In this document: piece by piece, positions 17,042 to 25,621 of the stretch
How the letters are laid out: each line of letters starts with the position of its first letter
How positions within the stretch are numbered: position 1 is the first letter of the stretch
Assembly: GCF_014212055.1 (NCBI RefSeq)
Contig: NZ_JACJVO010000042.1
Location: forward strand, 17,339-81,338
Reading direction: 5' to 3'
Source of the DNA: Cohnella zeiphila
Lineage (GTDB): Bacteria > Bacillota > Bacilli > Paenibacillales > Paenibacillaceae
DNA: 64,000 bases
The notes under the pieces: model-generated
Databases searched by the model: none
Told to the model about the DNA's origin: nothing
Seen by the model: the letters and a program-made list of their open reading frames with translations, nothing else
Program-made: the position numbers and the translations under genes

Positions 17042-17073
17042 AGTTGACATTAGGGGAAGGACGGCAACGCAAG

Positions 17074-17625
17074 ATGCAAAGGCGAGGCAGAAGCGCGAAG
17101 GAATATGCGAGATACGGTTACCGCCTGCTTCGCGGCGCCTTTTTCCGAAGGAAAGTGGATCATGGCGGCAGGATGCTGAGAGTGTGCGGTCCGGTGAGGG
17201 TGTCGAAGACGCGAAGCGCCCGGCTGATCATCGGGAGCCGGGTCATCCTTCATCGGCATACCGGATTTTTCCTGGATTCGGCGGAAGCCGTGATCGAGAT
17301 CGGCGACCACACGTTCCTCAACCGAAGAAGCGAGATCATGTGCAAGCGGCACGTGAAGATCGGCAGCCATTGCGCCATCTCCTGGGACGTGACCATCACG
17401 GATACCGACTACCACGTCCTGGAAGGTTCGGAGACGACTCTTCCGGTGGTCATCGGCGACCATGTGTGGATCGGCAGCAAGGCGACCATTCTGAAGGGCG
17501 TGACGATCGGCCGGGGAGCCGTCGTGGCGGCCGGGGCGGTCGTGTCCAAGGACGTGCCGGCCCGGACGCTCGTGGCGGGGGTCCCGGCGAGGGTCGTCCG
17601 GGAGAACGTAAGCTGGTCCCTGTGA
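17074..17625 (+). CDS. Hexapeptide-repeat acyltransferase (EPS O-acetyltransferase)
   Basis: 183 residues with left-handed beta-helix hexapeptide repeats (IEIGDH, VIGDHVWIG, VTIGRGAVVAAGAVV) and the closing VPARTLVAGVPARVV, as in maltose/galactoside acetyltransferase-like enzymes. It probably acetylates a sugar of the repeat unit. The frame is open upstream to 17002, but ATG 17074 is 11 bases after GGGGAAGGA and gives the normal length. Confidence 0.8.
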   Translation: MQRRGRSAKEYARYGYRLLRGAFFRRKVDHGGRMLRVCGPVRVSKTRSARLIIGSRVILHRHTGFFLDSAEAVIEIGDHTFLNRRSEIMCKRHVKIGSHCAISWDVTITDTDYHVLEGSETTLPVVIGDHVWIGSKATILKGVTIGRGAVVAAGAVVSKDVPARTLVAGVPARVVRENVSWSL

Positions 17626-17668
17626 ACGGGAGTCCGGCAAATCGACGCGCGCGAAGGAGACATGGAAC

Positions 17669-18643
17669 ATGAACACCGCGACAAAAGCCCATCCGATGGA
17701 TGAGCTGAAGCAGCGGCTTCGGCAAATTCTGGACGTGATCCCGCCGGGCTCGGACATCTACTATATCGATTATCCGGTGCACGGGAACGGCGGCGATCTG
17801 TTGATTATGAAAGGAACCGAAGCTTTTTTCAAAGAATACCGCATCCGGGTCCGGGCGCGCTACAGCGTGCTGGACTTCCCGGACCGTCTGTCTATTCCGA
17901 ACAATCATATTATCGTGCTGCACGGCGGAGGCAACTTCGGCGACTTGTACCCGGTTCACCAGAAACTGCGGGAGAAGATCGTCATGAATTATCCCGGCCA
18001 TCGCGTCGTCATGCTGCCGCAGACGATCTTCTACAAGAGCGTATCCGAGTTCGACAAGACGGCGGACATTCTGAACCGGCACCCGGACGTGCATCTGTAC
18101 GTCCGCGATACGCTGTCTCTGGAGATGGCGAAGGACAAGTTCAGACAATGCCGCGTCTATCTGTCTCCGGACATGGCGCATCAGCTGTGGCCGATCCGCA
18201 GCCGGTCCGGTCCCGACAAAGAGCTGCTGCGCTTCCTGCGGACCGACATCGAGAAGACGGCCGGGCAGGAACGGCTGGAAGCTTCCGGCGCCGGCGACTG
18301 CCTGGACTGGCCGACGCTCTACAGCCGCGCGGAACAGCGCTCGATCCGCGCTTTCGGCTTGGTGCTTCGCAAGGGGAAAGGCCGAATTCCGGTCGGTTCG
18401 ATGTGGGGCAAGTATACCGACCGCCTGGTGCGCAAGGCGGTCGACCGGTTCGCGCGCTACCGCACCGTTCAAACTTCGCGGCTCCACGGGCATATCCTGT
18501 CCTGCCTGATGGACAAGCCGCACGTGCTGATCGACAACGCCTACGGCAAGAACGCGAATTACTTCCGCACTTGGACGAATGGCATCGCCTCGGCTAAGCT
18601 GCTGGCCGAACCGGCGAATGACAAAAAGGAGGGAATGGCATGA
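17669..18643 (+). CDS. Polysaccharide pyruvyl transferase
   Basis: 324 residues of the CsaB/EpsO-type family that transfers enolpyruvyl from phosphoenolpyruvate to a sugar. Visible blocks: YPVHGNGGDLLIMKG, VLHGGGNFGDLYP, HRVVMLPQTIFYK and the C-terminal TSRLHGHILSCLMDKPHVLID with the conserved R-x-H. Pyruvyl ketals would make the polymer acidic. Its end overlaps manC by 4 bases. Confidence 0.9.
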   Translation: MNTATKAHPMDELKQRLRQILDVIPPGSDIYYIDYPVHGNGGDLLIMKGTEAFFKEYRIRVRARYSVLDFPDRLSIPNNHIIVLHGGGNFGDLYPVHQKLREKIVMNYPGHRVVMLPQTIFYKSVSEFDKTADILNRHPDVHLYVRDTLSLEMAKDKFRQCRVYLSPDMAHQLWPIRSRSGPDKELLRFLRTDIEKTAGQERLEASGAGDCLDWPTLYSRAEQRSIRAFGLVLRKGKGRIPVGSMWGKYTDRLVRKAVDRFARYRTVQTSRLHGHILSCLMDKPHVLIDNAYGKNANYFRTWTNGIASAKLLAEPANDKKEGMA

Positions 18644-20010
18644 AGATCGTTCTTCTGTCGGGCGGCTCGGGCAAACGGCTGTGGCCGCTGTCCAACGATT
18701 CCCGTTCGAAGCAGTTCCTGAAAGTGCTGAAGGATCCGTCCGGACAGCCGGAATCCATGGTTCAGCGGGTATGGAGACAGCTCGGCGAAGCCGGCCTGCA
18801 GGACCGAGCTTACGTGGCGACGGGCAAATCCCAGGTGGAGCTGATCTACGGCCAGTTGGGCAGCGACGTGCAGCTGATCGACGAGCCGGAACGAAGAGAC
18901 ACGTTCCCGGCGATCGCCCTGGCGGCGACGTATCTGTACGCCATGGAGGGCGTGGGCCTGAACGAGACGGTCGTCGTCATGCCGGTCGATCCGTACGTCG
19001 ACGGCGATTTTTTCCGGCAGCTGGCGCAGCTGGAAGAGGCGCTGGACACTTCGGGCGCGGATATGGCGCTCATCGGCGTCCAACCGACGTATCCGTCCGA
19101 GAAGTACGGATACATCGTTCCCAAGCGGGCAGACGGTTCAGGCCGCTCGTTCCTGGAGGTTCGCGAGTTCCGCGAGAAGCCCGGACGGGAAGAAGCGGAG
19201 GAGATGATCCGGGAGGGCGCGCTGTGGAACTGCGGCGTGTTCGCGTTCAAGCTGGACCTGCTCGTCAACCTGCTGATGGCCTACGAGCTTCCGATCCATT
19301 ACGAGGAGATGCGCAAGCGGTACGGCTCGCTTCCGGCGATCAGCTTCGACTACGAGGTGGTCGAGCGGGCGAATCGGATAGCGGCGGTCCGTTACGAGGG
19401 CGAGTGGAAGGATCTCGGCACCTGGAACACGCTGACCGAGGAGATCAAGACCCCGGTTATCGGCAAAGGAATGGTCTCGGAGCATACGGCGAACGCCCAC
19501 GTCATCAACGAGCTGGAAGTTCCGATCGCCGTGCTGGGCTTGTCCGACGTCATCGTGGCGGCGAGCCCCGACGGCATCCTCGTGGCGGACAAGAGCTTAA
19601 GCCCGCTGGTCAAGGACATGCTGAAGCATTCGGAGCAGCGGCCCATGTACGAGGAACGGCGCTGGGGCCGCTACCGGGTGCTGGATTACGCGGTTTACCC
19701 GGACGGCCGGGAAGTGCTGACGAAGCGGATCTTCATCGCGGCCGGCAAAAACTTGAGCTACCAGTACCACAGTCTTCGCGACGAGGTATGGACGGTCGTG
19801 GCCGGACGGGGAACGGTCGTTCTGGACGGGCGGATGCGGACCCTGACGGCCGGCGACGTTCTTCTTGTGCCGAAGGAGTGCCGTCACAGCGTACGGGCGG
19901 AGAGCGATCTGGAGATCGTCGAGGTGCAGACCGGAACGATGCTGGTTGAGGAGGATATCGTTCGATTGGAGCTTCAATGGGACGAGATCGTCCAACTTTG
20001 CCAGGTTTAG
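18640..20010 (+). CDS. manC: Mannose-1-phosphate guanylyltransferase / mannose-6-phosphate isomerase
   Basis: 456 residues, bifunctional type. The N-terminal pyrophosphorylase has LLSGGSGKRLWPLSND, VMPVDPYV, FREKPGREEAEEM and WNCGVFAF. The C-terminal cupin (about 350-456) has WGRYRVLDYAV and the metal-binding QYHSLRDEVWTVVAGRGTV. Makes GDP-mannose, implying mannose in the polymer. Confidence 0.93.
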   Translation: MKIVLLSGGSGKRLWPLSNDSRSKQFLKVLKDPSGQPESMVQRVWRQLGEAGLQDRAYVATGKSQVELIYGQLGSDVQLIDEPERRDTFPAIALAATYLYAMEGVGLNETVVVMPVDPYVDGDFFRQLAQLEEALDTSGADMALIGVQPTYPSEKYGYIVPKRADGSGRSFLEVREFREKPGREEAEEMIREGALWNCGVFAFKLDLLVNLLMAYELPIHYEEMRKRYGSLPAISFDYEVVERANRIAAVRYEGEWKDLGTWNTLTEEIKTPVIGKGMVSEHTANAHVINELEVPIAVLGLSDVIVAASPDGILVADKSLSPLVKDMLKHSEQRPMYEERRWGRYRVLDYAVYPDGREVLTKRIFIAAGKNLSYQYHSLRDEVWTVVAGRGTVVLDGRMRTLTAGDVLLVPKECRHSVRAESDLEIVEVQTGTMLVEEDIVRLELQWDEIVQLCQV

Positions 20011-20020
20011 GAGGGATCCA

Positions 20021-21361
20021 ATGAACATTACGGTAATTGGCACCGGCTACGTCGGACTCGTATCGGGCATCTGCTATGCGGAGCTTGGGCACACGGTCGT
20101 CTGCGTCGACAAGGATTCATCCAAGATCACCGCCTTGCGAAGCGGCCTCATCCCGATCTACGAGCCCGGGCTGGAGGAACTCTCGGCGCGGAATACCGCC
20201 GCCGGCCGCCTTCGCTTCACGGGCGACCTGAAGGAGGCCGTCCGCGGGACGGATCTCGTCGTCATCGCGGTCGGCACGCCGCCGCTGCCGAGCGGCGAGG
20301 CGGATCTCAGCTACATCGACGGCGCAGCGGACGAGATCGCGGATGCGCTGGACGGCTACGCGATCGTCGCCGTGAAGAGCACCGTTCCCGTCGGCACGAA
20401 CGAACGGGTTCGCGATCGGATCCGGTCGCGGACGGACATGCCGTTCGACAGCGTGTCGCTGCCGGAATTCCTGCGGGAAGGCTCGGCCGTCCGGGACACG
20501 CTCAAGCCGGACCGGATCGTGATCGGGTCCGATTCCCGAGCCGCCGCCGAGAAGGTCGCGCAGCTGCATAAGCCGCTCACCGACCGGATCATGATCACGG
20601 ACATCCGCAGCGCGGAGATGCTCAAATATGCTTCCAACGCTTTTCTGGCGACGAAGATTTCGTTCATCAACGAGATTGCGAATATATGCGAGAAGGTCGG
20701 CGCGGACGTGACCCAAGTCGCCGAGGGAATGGGCTACGACCGCCGCATCGGCCCGGCCTTCCTGAAGGCGGGCATCGGCTACGGCGGATCGTGCTTCCCG
20801 AAGGACACGCGGGCGCTCATCCAGATCGCCGGCCACGTCGAATACGACTTCAAGCTGCTCAGCTCGGTCGTCGAAGTGAACCGGGACCAGCGGCTTCGCA
20901 TGGTTCAGAAGCTGGAGACGATTTTCGGCGGGGACTTGAGCGGGAAGACGGTCGCGGTCTGGGGACTCGCCTTCAAGCCGGAGACGGACGATGTCCGGGA
21001 GGCGCCCGCTCTGGAGATTATGCGGAACTTGATCGCCCGAGGCGTGAAGGTGAAGGCGTACGACCCGATCGCGCTTCCGAACTTCCGCGGTCTGTTCGGT
21101 GAGAGCGGCGTCGTCTGGTGCGACCATGCGATGGAAGCCGCCGCCGGAGCGGACGCTCTTTGTCTGCTTACGGAATGGGAGGAATTCGCCCGGGCGGACT
21201 TGCAGCAGCTGCAATCGACCATGAAGCAGCCGGTTCTGATCGACGGCCGGAACGTATTTAAAGAAGAGGACCTGGCGGGAACGGAGTTCGTCTATTACTC
21301 CATCGGCCGTCCCAGCCTGAACCAAGGGGTCAGAGAGGAAATGCCGGTTCTCCAATTCTGA
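20021..21361 (+). CDS. ugd: UDP-glucose 6-dehydrogenase
   Basis: 446 residues. Oxidises UDP-glucose to UDP-glucuronate with two NAD+. Rossmann start NITVIGTGYVGLVSG, VGTPPLPSGEADLSYI, NAFLATKISFINEIANICE and the catalytic Cys in GYGGSCFPKDTRAL. The frame is open upstream, but ATG 20021 has TAGGAGGGATCC in front and gives the normal N-terminus. Uses GalU product; points to glucuronic acid in the EPS. Confidence 0.95.
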   Translation: MNITVIGTGYVGLVSGICYAELGHTVVCVDKDSSKITALRSGLIPIYEPGLEELSARNTAAGRLRFTGDLKEAVRGTDLVVIAVGTPPLPSGEADLSYIDGAADEIADALDGYAIVAVKSTVPVGTNERVRDRIRSRTDMPFDSVSLPEFLREGSAVRDTLKPDRIVIGSDSRAAAEKVAQLHKPLTDRIMITDIRSAEMLKYASNAFLATKISFINEIANICEKVGADVTQVAEGMGYDRRIGPAFLKAGIGYGGSCFPKDTRALIQIAGHVEYDFKLLSSVVEVNRDQRLRMVQKLETIFGGDLSGKTVAVWGLAFKPETDDVREAPALEIMRNLIARGVKVKAYDPIALPNFRGLFGESGVVWCDHAMEAAAGADALCLLTEWEEFARADLQQLQSTMKQPVLIDGRNVFKEEDLAGTEFVYYSIGRPSLNQGVREEMPVLQF

Positions 21362-21423
21362 AGGGGGAGGGGGGGCAAGAAATCCTCCGATAGCGAAGGA
21401 GGAGAAGGAAGGAGCGGATCGCT

Positions 21424-24360
21424 GTGAGGAGGAAAAAAACCGTCCTGCTCCTGATATACGGATTGGCGGCTTTAACGGTCCCGCCCGGAACGACGCTTGG
21501 GGACAGTCCCGGCTTCGTCATCCAGGTCGACGATCTGCAGAATTGGGATGCGACTTACGACCATTCGGAAGCATTGAAGCTGCGAACGGACCCGGATGAA
21601 GACCGGGATTCGTCGCTCGTCGAGAGCGACGGGGCCTCCGGAGAGTATCTGGTGTACCAGGCAAGCGGCTACCTGCGATCGTTCGCCGTATATGCTTATG
21701 GAGCGGAGGGAGGTACCTCCAACGCGCTTCGGTTTTACTTGTCGTCCGACGGCAAGTCGTATCGGAGCGTGGAGCCGGACATTCACGTGGACGAAGGGAA
21801 TCCGGCGGCTGTCACCTATGAATCGAGAGAATTTCCAAGCGGCACGAAATATTTGAAAATCGTGTTCGCGGGGACCGGAGCCGGGACGCCCACGTCAATC
21901 GGCAAAGTGATCCTGAACGGACCCGGCAGCGTCGGCGCGAGCAAGCCGTCGGGCCCGGTGCTCTACGGCAGCATGGTCATGCTGAACCGGGCGTCGGAAG
22001 GCGACACCGTGTATTATACGACGGACGGGAGCGATCCTCGCGACTCCTTGACCCGGAAGCATTACTCCGATCCGATCCCGATCTTGGAAAAGACGGTGCT
22101 GAAGTCGACGGCGGTCAATCATTCGGGCAAGGATCAAGCCGCCGCCAGCAGGGTATCGACGTATACGTTCGATCCCTACCCGGTGACGGCGCCGGCGCCG
22201 GGCATAACGGATCCGCTGGACGACTTCAAAACGGCCGCGAGCAAAGCGAATCTGTATCTGGCGAAAGACAATCCCAGCTATTATGACAACGACGGAAGCC
22301 GGGCGGTTCGCTCGACGACGGCGCAGGGAATGCTGCTGTACCGTTCGGATACCGACATGACCTCCTTTACGGTGCGCAGCTTCTACTATTCCGGCCAGCC
22401 GTTCGAGAAGCTTCGCTTTTTCGCGTCGTCCGACGGCAAGACGTACGAAGAAGTCGACGCGGACAGCTATGCGTCCGGCTATGCCCAGAGCAATTGGCAG
22501 CCGTATGCGTACGAGAGCTCGGACCTGCCGGCGCATACGCGGTATTTGAAAATCGATCTGATCGGGGAAGCGAAGTCGTGGACGCCTCAAGTGTCGGACG
22601 TGTCGATCGACCGGACGACGGCATCCGTGAAGCTCGCCGAGTCGCAGGACGGGGACGGCTATAAGGCGACCTTGAGTTCGGCGACGGCCGGCTCCCGCAT
22701 TTATTATCGCTTGAACAAGGGAGACGACTTCCTTCCTTATTCGGGACCGATCGAGCTGCAGGGGTATAACCAGCTGGAGACGTACGCCGTCAAGGACGGA
22801 CTGGTGCCGAGCCCGATCCGCAGTTATAGCGTCAACGCGGGAGGGGCCGTCCAACTGGATCGGTTCGGCCAACTGGAGAGCGCGAACTTCGCCGGCAAGG
22901 TGACTTCCGAAGCGCAGCTCAAAGCGGATGCGCAAGCCGACGCGACTTACTACGGAAGCTTGAAGGCGCCCGAGGATCGCGACGCTTACGGCGGGCTTGC
23001 CGGCAGCGCGGAGAAATACGGGCTGAAGGCGACCGGGTATTTCGCCGTCCAGCAGTTGAACGGGCGGCCGGTCATGACGACGCCGGACGGCAATCTGTAT
23101 TTCAATCTGGGGGTCAACGGCGTCACGCCCCAGGAGACGTACACGATGGTCGCCGGACGGGAAGAACAATTCGAGTCGATTCCTTCCTATGCCAGCGCCT
23201 ACAAAGCCGCCTATCTCGGGAAAGACAACTTCTCGTACTACTTGGCGAACAAGTATATCAAAACCGGAAGCGTCCCGACGGAGCACGACATCTATACGGA
23301 AGCGATCGGCCGACTGCAGAAATGGGGCTTTAACGGGATCGGCGCCTACTCGCCCGAGAAATACGGCGAGGAAGGCAAGTTCCCCTATGTCCGGATGCTG
23401 CCGCTGGACGGAATGAGCTGGGCCAAGATCGACGGCCTGTCGCTCTTCGACATCTATGCTCCGGACGCCGAGGCCAAGCTGGACAAGGCAATCGCTGCGG
23501 CGGTCGCTCCGCATAAGGACGATCCGATGCTGGTCGGTTACTTTATCGGCAACGAGTACGATTTCCACCGGTTCTATACCGAGGTTCCGAAGCTCAAGGC
23601 GAGCAAGGCGGCGCTCAAAGCCAAGCTGGTCGCGACGCTGCAAGCGAAATACGGCACGATCGCAGCGTTCAACGCCGCTTGGAAGACGAACTTCAAATCG
23701 TTCTCGGACTTGAACGAAGCGGAGCTGACGCTGAACGCGTCGCCGGCCTGGCGCGACATGGAATCGTTCTTCTCCGATTATCTGAACCAATTTTTCGGCA
23801 CGGTGTCCAAGCTGTACCGCAAATACGATCCGAACCATCTTCTGCTCGGCGACCGGTGGATCACGACGACGTTCCACAACGAGAAAGTACGGCAGACTCT
23901 CTCCGAGGTCGAAGGGAAGTACATGGACGTCATCAGCATCAACTATTACACGTACAAGATCGAGACGGATCTGCTGAACGAGGTCAACGAGTTGTCGGGC
24001 GGCAAGCCGATCCTGATGAGCGAATTCGGCTACGGCACGTCGGAGCAAGGATTGCAGCCGCTCATGCTCAACTCGGCGGTCAACCAGTTCCAGCGGGGAA
24101 TGCGCTACCGGAACTTCGTGGAAGGCGTGGCCAGCCTCCCTTACGTAGTCGGCGCGGATTTGTTCAACTACGTGGACCAGGCGGGGCTCGGCCGTTACTG
24201 GCAAGGGGAATGGGGAGAGCATTACAACTCCGGCCTCGTCAACGTCGCGGACCGTCCGTACAAGGATTATCTGAGCGGGATCATGGCCACGAACGACGAC
24301 ATCTACAAGGTCGTACTCGGCCAGCGGACGAAGTTCTATTACGATTTCAGCCAAAAGTAA
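21424..24360 (+). CDS. Secreted multidomain clan-A glycoside hydrolase of the EPS locus
   Basis: 978 residues. Signal peptide at about 1-26 (RRKKTVLLLIYGLAALTV). Then come two discoidin-like segments (about 30-165 and 250-400), each followed by a chitobiase-type C-terminal beta-sandwich repeat (YYTTDGSDPRDSL near 190; a second near 410-475). The catalytic barrel (about 490-978) has the acid/base Glu711 in VGYFIGNEYDF and the nucleophile Glu867 in LMSEFGYG, as in agarase/beta-galactosidase-like clan A enzymes; exact family unclear. As the last EPS gene it may trim, release or remodel the polymer. Start GTG 21424 after GGAAGGAG. Confidence 0.75.
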   Translation: MRRKKTVLLLIYGLAALTVPPGTTLGDSPGFVIQVDDLQNWDATYDHSEALKLRTDPDEDRDSSLVESDGASGEYLVYQASGYLRSFAVYAYGAEGGTSNALRFYLSSDGKSYRSVEPDIHVDEGNPAAVTYESREFPSGTKYLKIVFAGTGAGTPTSIGKVILNGPGSVGASKPSGPVLYGSMVMLNRASEGDTVYYTTDGSDPRDSLTRKHYSDPIPILEKTVLKSTAVNHSGKDQAAASRVSTYTFDPYPVTAPAPGITDPLDDFKTAASKANLYLAKDNPSYYDNDGSRAVRSTTAQGMLLYRSDTDMTSFTVRSFYYSGQPFEKLRFFASSDGKTYEEVDADSYASGYAQSNWQPYAYESSDLPAHTRYLKIDLIGEAKSWTPQVSDVSIDRTTASVKLAESQDGDGYKATLSSATAGSRIYYRLNKGDDFLPYSGPIELQGYNQLETYAVKDGLVPSPIRSYSVNAGGAVQLDRFGQLESANFAGKVTSEAQLKADAQADATYYGSLKAPEDRDAYGGLAGSAEKYGLKATGYFAVQQLNGRPVMTTPDGNLYFNLGVNGVTPQETYTMVAGREEQFESIPSYASAYKAAYLGKDNFSYYLANKYIKTGSVPTEHDIYTEAIGRLQKWGFNGIGAYSPEKYGEEGKFPYVRMLPLDGMSWAKIDGLSLFDIYAPDAEAKLDKAIAAAVAPHKDDPMLVGYFIGNEYDFHRFYTEVPKLKASKAALKAKLVATLQAKYGTIAAFNAAWKTNFKSFSDLNEAELTLNASPAWRDMESFFSDYLNQFFGTVSKLYRKYDPNHLLLGDRWITTTFHNEKVRQTLSEVEGKYMDVISINYYTYKIETDLLNEVNELSGGKPILMSEFGYGTSEQGLQPLMLNSAVNQFQRGMRYRNFVEGVASLPYVVGADLFNYVDQAGLGRYWQGEWGEHYNSGLVNVADRPYKDYLSGIMATNDDIYKVVLGQRTKFYYDFSQK

Positions 24361-24373
24361 AGGAGGAGCCCGG

Positions 24374-25621
24374 ATGGTCGGCGCGGACGGCAACAATCTC
24401 GTTTTTCTGCTCTGCACGCCCAGAAGCGGAAGCTCTCTGGCGACCGTGATGCTGCAAAATCACAGCGAAATGTTCGCCACCCAGGAGATGTGGTTCCTGA
24501 TGAGCCTGCACGATCTGAGAGAGCCGCCGCGCCGCGCTTACGGCGGCGGAGCCATTCTGGACCGTTTCTTCAACGGCGTGCTGCCCGGAGAGACGTTCGA
24601 AGAGGCGTGCCGGTCGTTCGCGCTCCAAGCGTACAACGGGCTGCTGCGGGGCGGGGGAGGCGCGGACGTCATCATCGACAAGTCGCCGAGGTACTATTAT
24701 TTGCTGGAGTTCCTGGACGCCTTGTTTCCGCGCTCCCGCCGGATCTGGCTGATTCGCAATCCGTTCGCGGTGCTCTCTTCCTATAAGAAGATCGGCGCGG
24801 CCAGAGGCGAGAAGATCGATCTGGAGGCGCTGCTCGGCAGGTCCGACTTCGAGATCAAAGCGGCCGATCTGACGGTCGGTTTGTTCCGTTACCAACGCTA
24901 CTTCTCCCGGCCCGATCCGTACGCCTTCCGGCTTCATTACGAGAAGCTGGTCGCGGAGCCGCAAGCGCAGCTCTCCGAGGCGTGCCGGTTCCTCGGCAAG
25001 GAGTACGAGGAAGGCATGGAGATCTACGGCGCCGGGAAATCCGACGCGAAGACCGACCTGTTCTTCAGCATGGGCGTCGGCGATCCGTTCGTCGCCGACC
25101 ACTCCGCGCCGCACGGCGACTCCGTCCATGCATGGAAGGAAGTGCTCACGAAGCGGGAAGCGGAGCTTTACGGGCGCATGCTCGGGGCGAAGCTGTTCGC
25201 GGAGCTGGGCTACGCCGAGGAGCTGGCGGAGGCGGAGAAGTGGACGGGCGTTCGCTTCGATCCGGAGCCGGACGCCGGAGTGCTGAAGCGGCTCGGCGAT
25301 CAGCTGGCGGAGGCGACCGGCTGCCGCTGGCAGGCCGATTACCGGATGCGCAGCGATCTTGCCGCCGGGGCTCCGGCGGACCTGGCGCCGGAGCCGGAAA
25401 CGGGCGGGCGAGCGGCGGATTCGGAGCTGATGCAGCTGCGGATGACGGTGCGCGCGCTGGAGCAGCGCCTCGAGGACGGCGTGATGGAGCAGAGACGCCT
25501 GCGGTCGCAGATTCACGCCATGAGGCGGAAGGCGGACTGGCTGAAGTCGGCGATTCCGTTCGGCAAACGTCTGTCGCGGCTCGCATCGGCCTACATGTCC
25601 GGAAGCGGAGGGAAGAAATGA
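24374..25621 (+). CDS. PAPS-dependent sulfotransferase, coupled to the lasso cyclase gene
   Basis: 415 residues. The 5'-phosphosulfate loop is LLCTPRSGSSLATVMLQNH (residues 12-30) and the 3'-phosphate motif is RNPFAVLSSYK; together they mark a PAPS-using sulfotransferase of the Sulfotransfer_3 group. The last about 90 residues are charged and helical, perhaps a coiled coil. It starts 13 bases after the EPS hydrolase and overlaps the lasso cyclase gene by ATGA (25618-25621). The substrate is therefore either the lasso peptide (tyrosine sulfation) or the EPS. The APS kinase gene at the other end of the cluster (32743-33354) would supply PAPS. Cytoplasmic. Confidence 0.8.
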   Translation: MVGADGNNLVFLLCTPRSGSSLATVMLQNHSEMFATQEMWFLMSLHDLREPPRRAYGGGAILDRFFNGVLPGETFEEACRSFALQAYNGLLRGGGGADVIIDKSPRYYYLLEFLDALFPRSRRIWLIRNPFAVLSSYKKIGAARGEKIDLEALLGRSDFEIKAADLTVGLFRYQRYFSRPDPYAFRLHYEKLVAEPQAQLSEACRFLGKEYEEGMEIYGAGKSDAKTDLFFSMGVGDPFVADHSAPHGDSVHAWKEVLTKREAELYGRMLGAKLFAELGYAEELAEAEKWTGVRFDPEPDAGVLKRLGDQLAEATGCRWQADYRMRSDLAAGAPADLAPEPETGGRAADSELMQLRMTVRALEQRLEDGVMEQRRLRSQIHAMRRKADWLKSAIPFGKRLSRLASAYMSGSGGKK

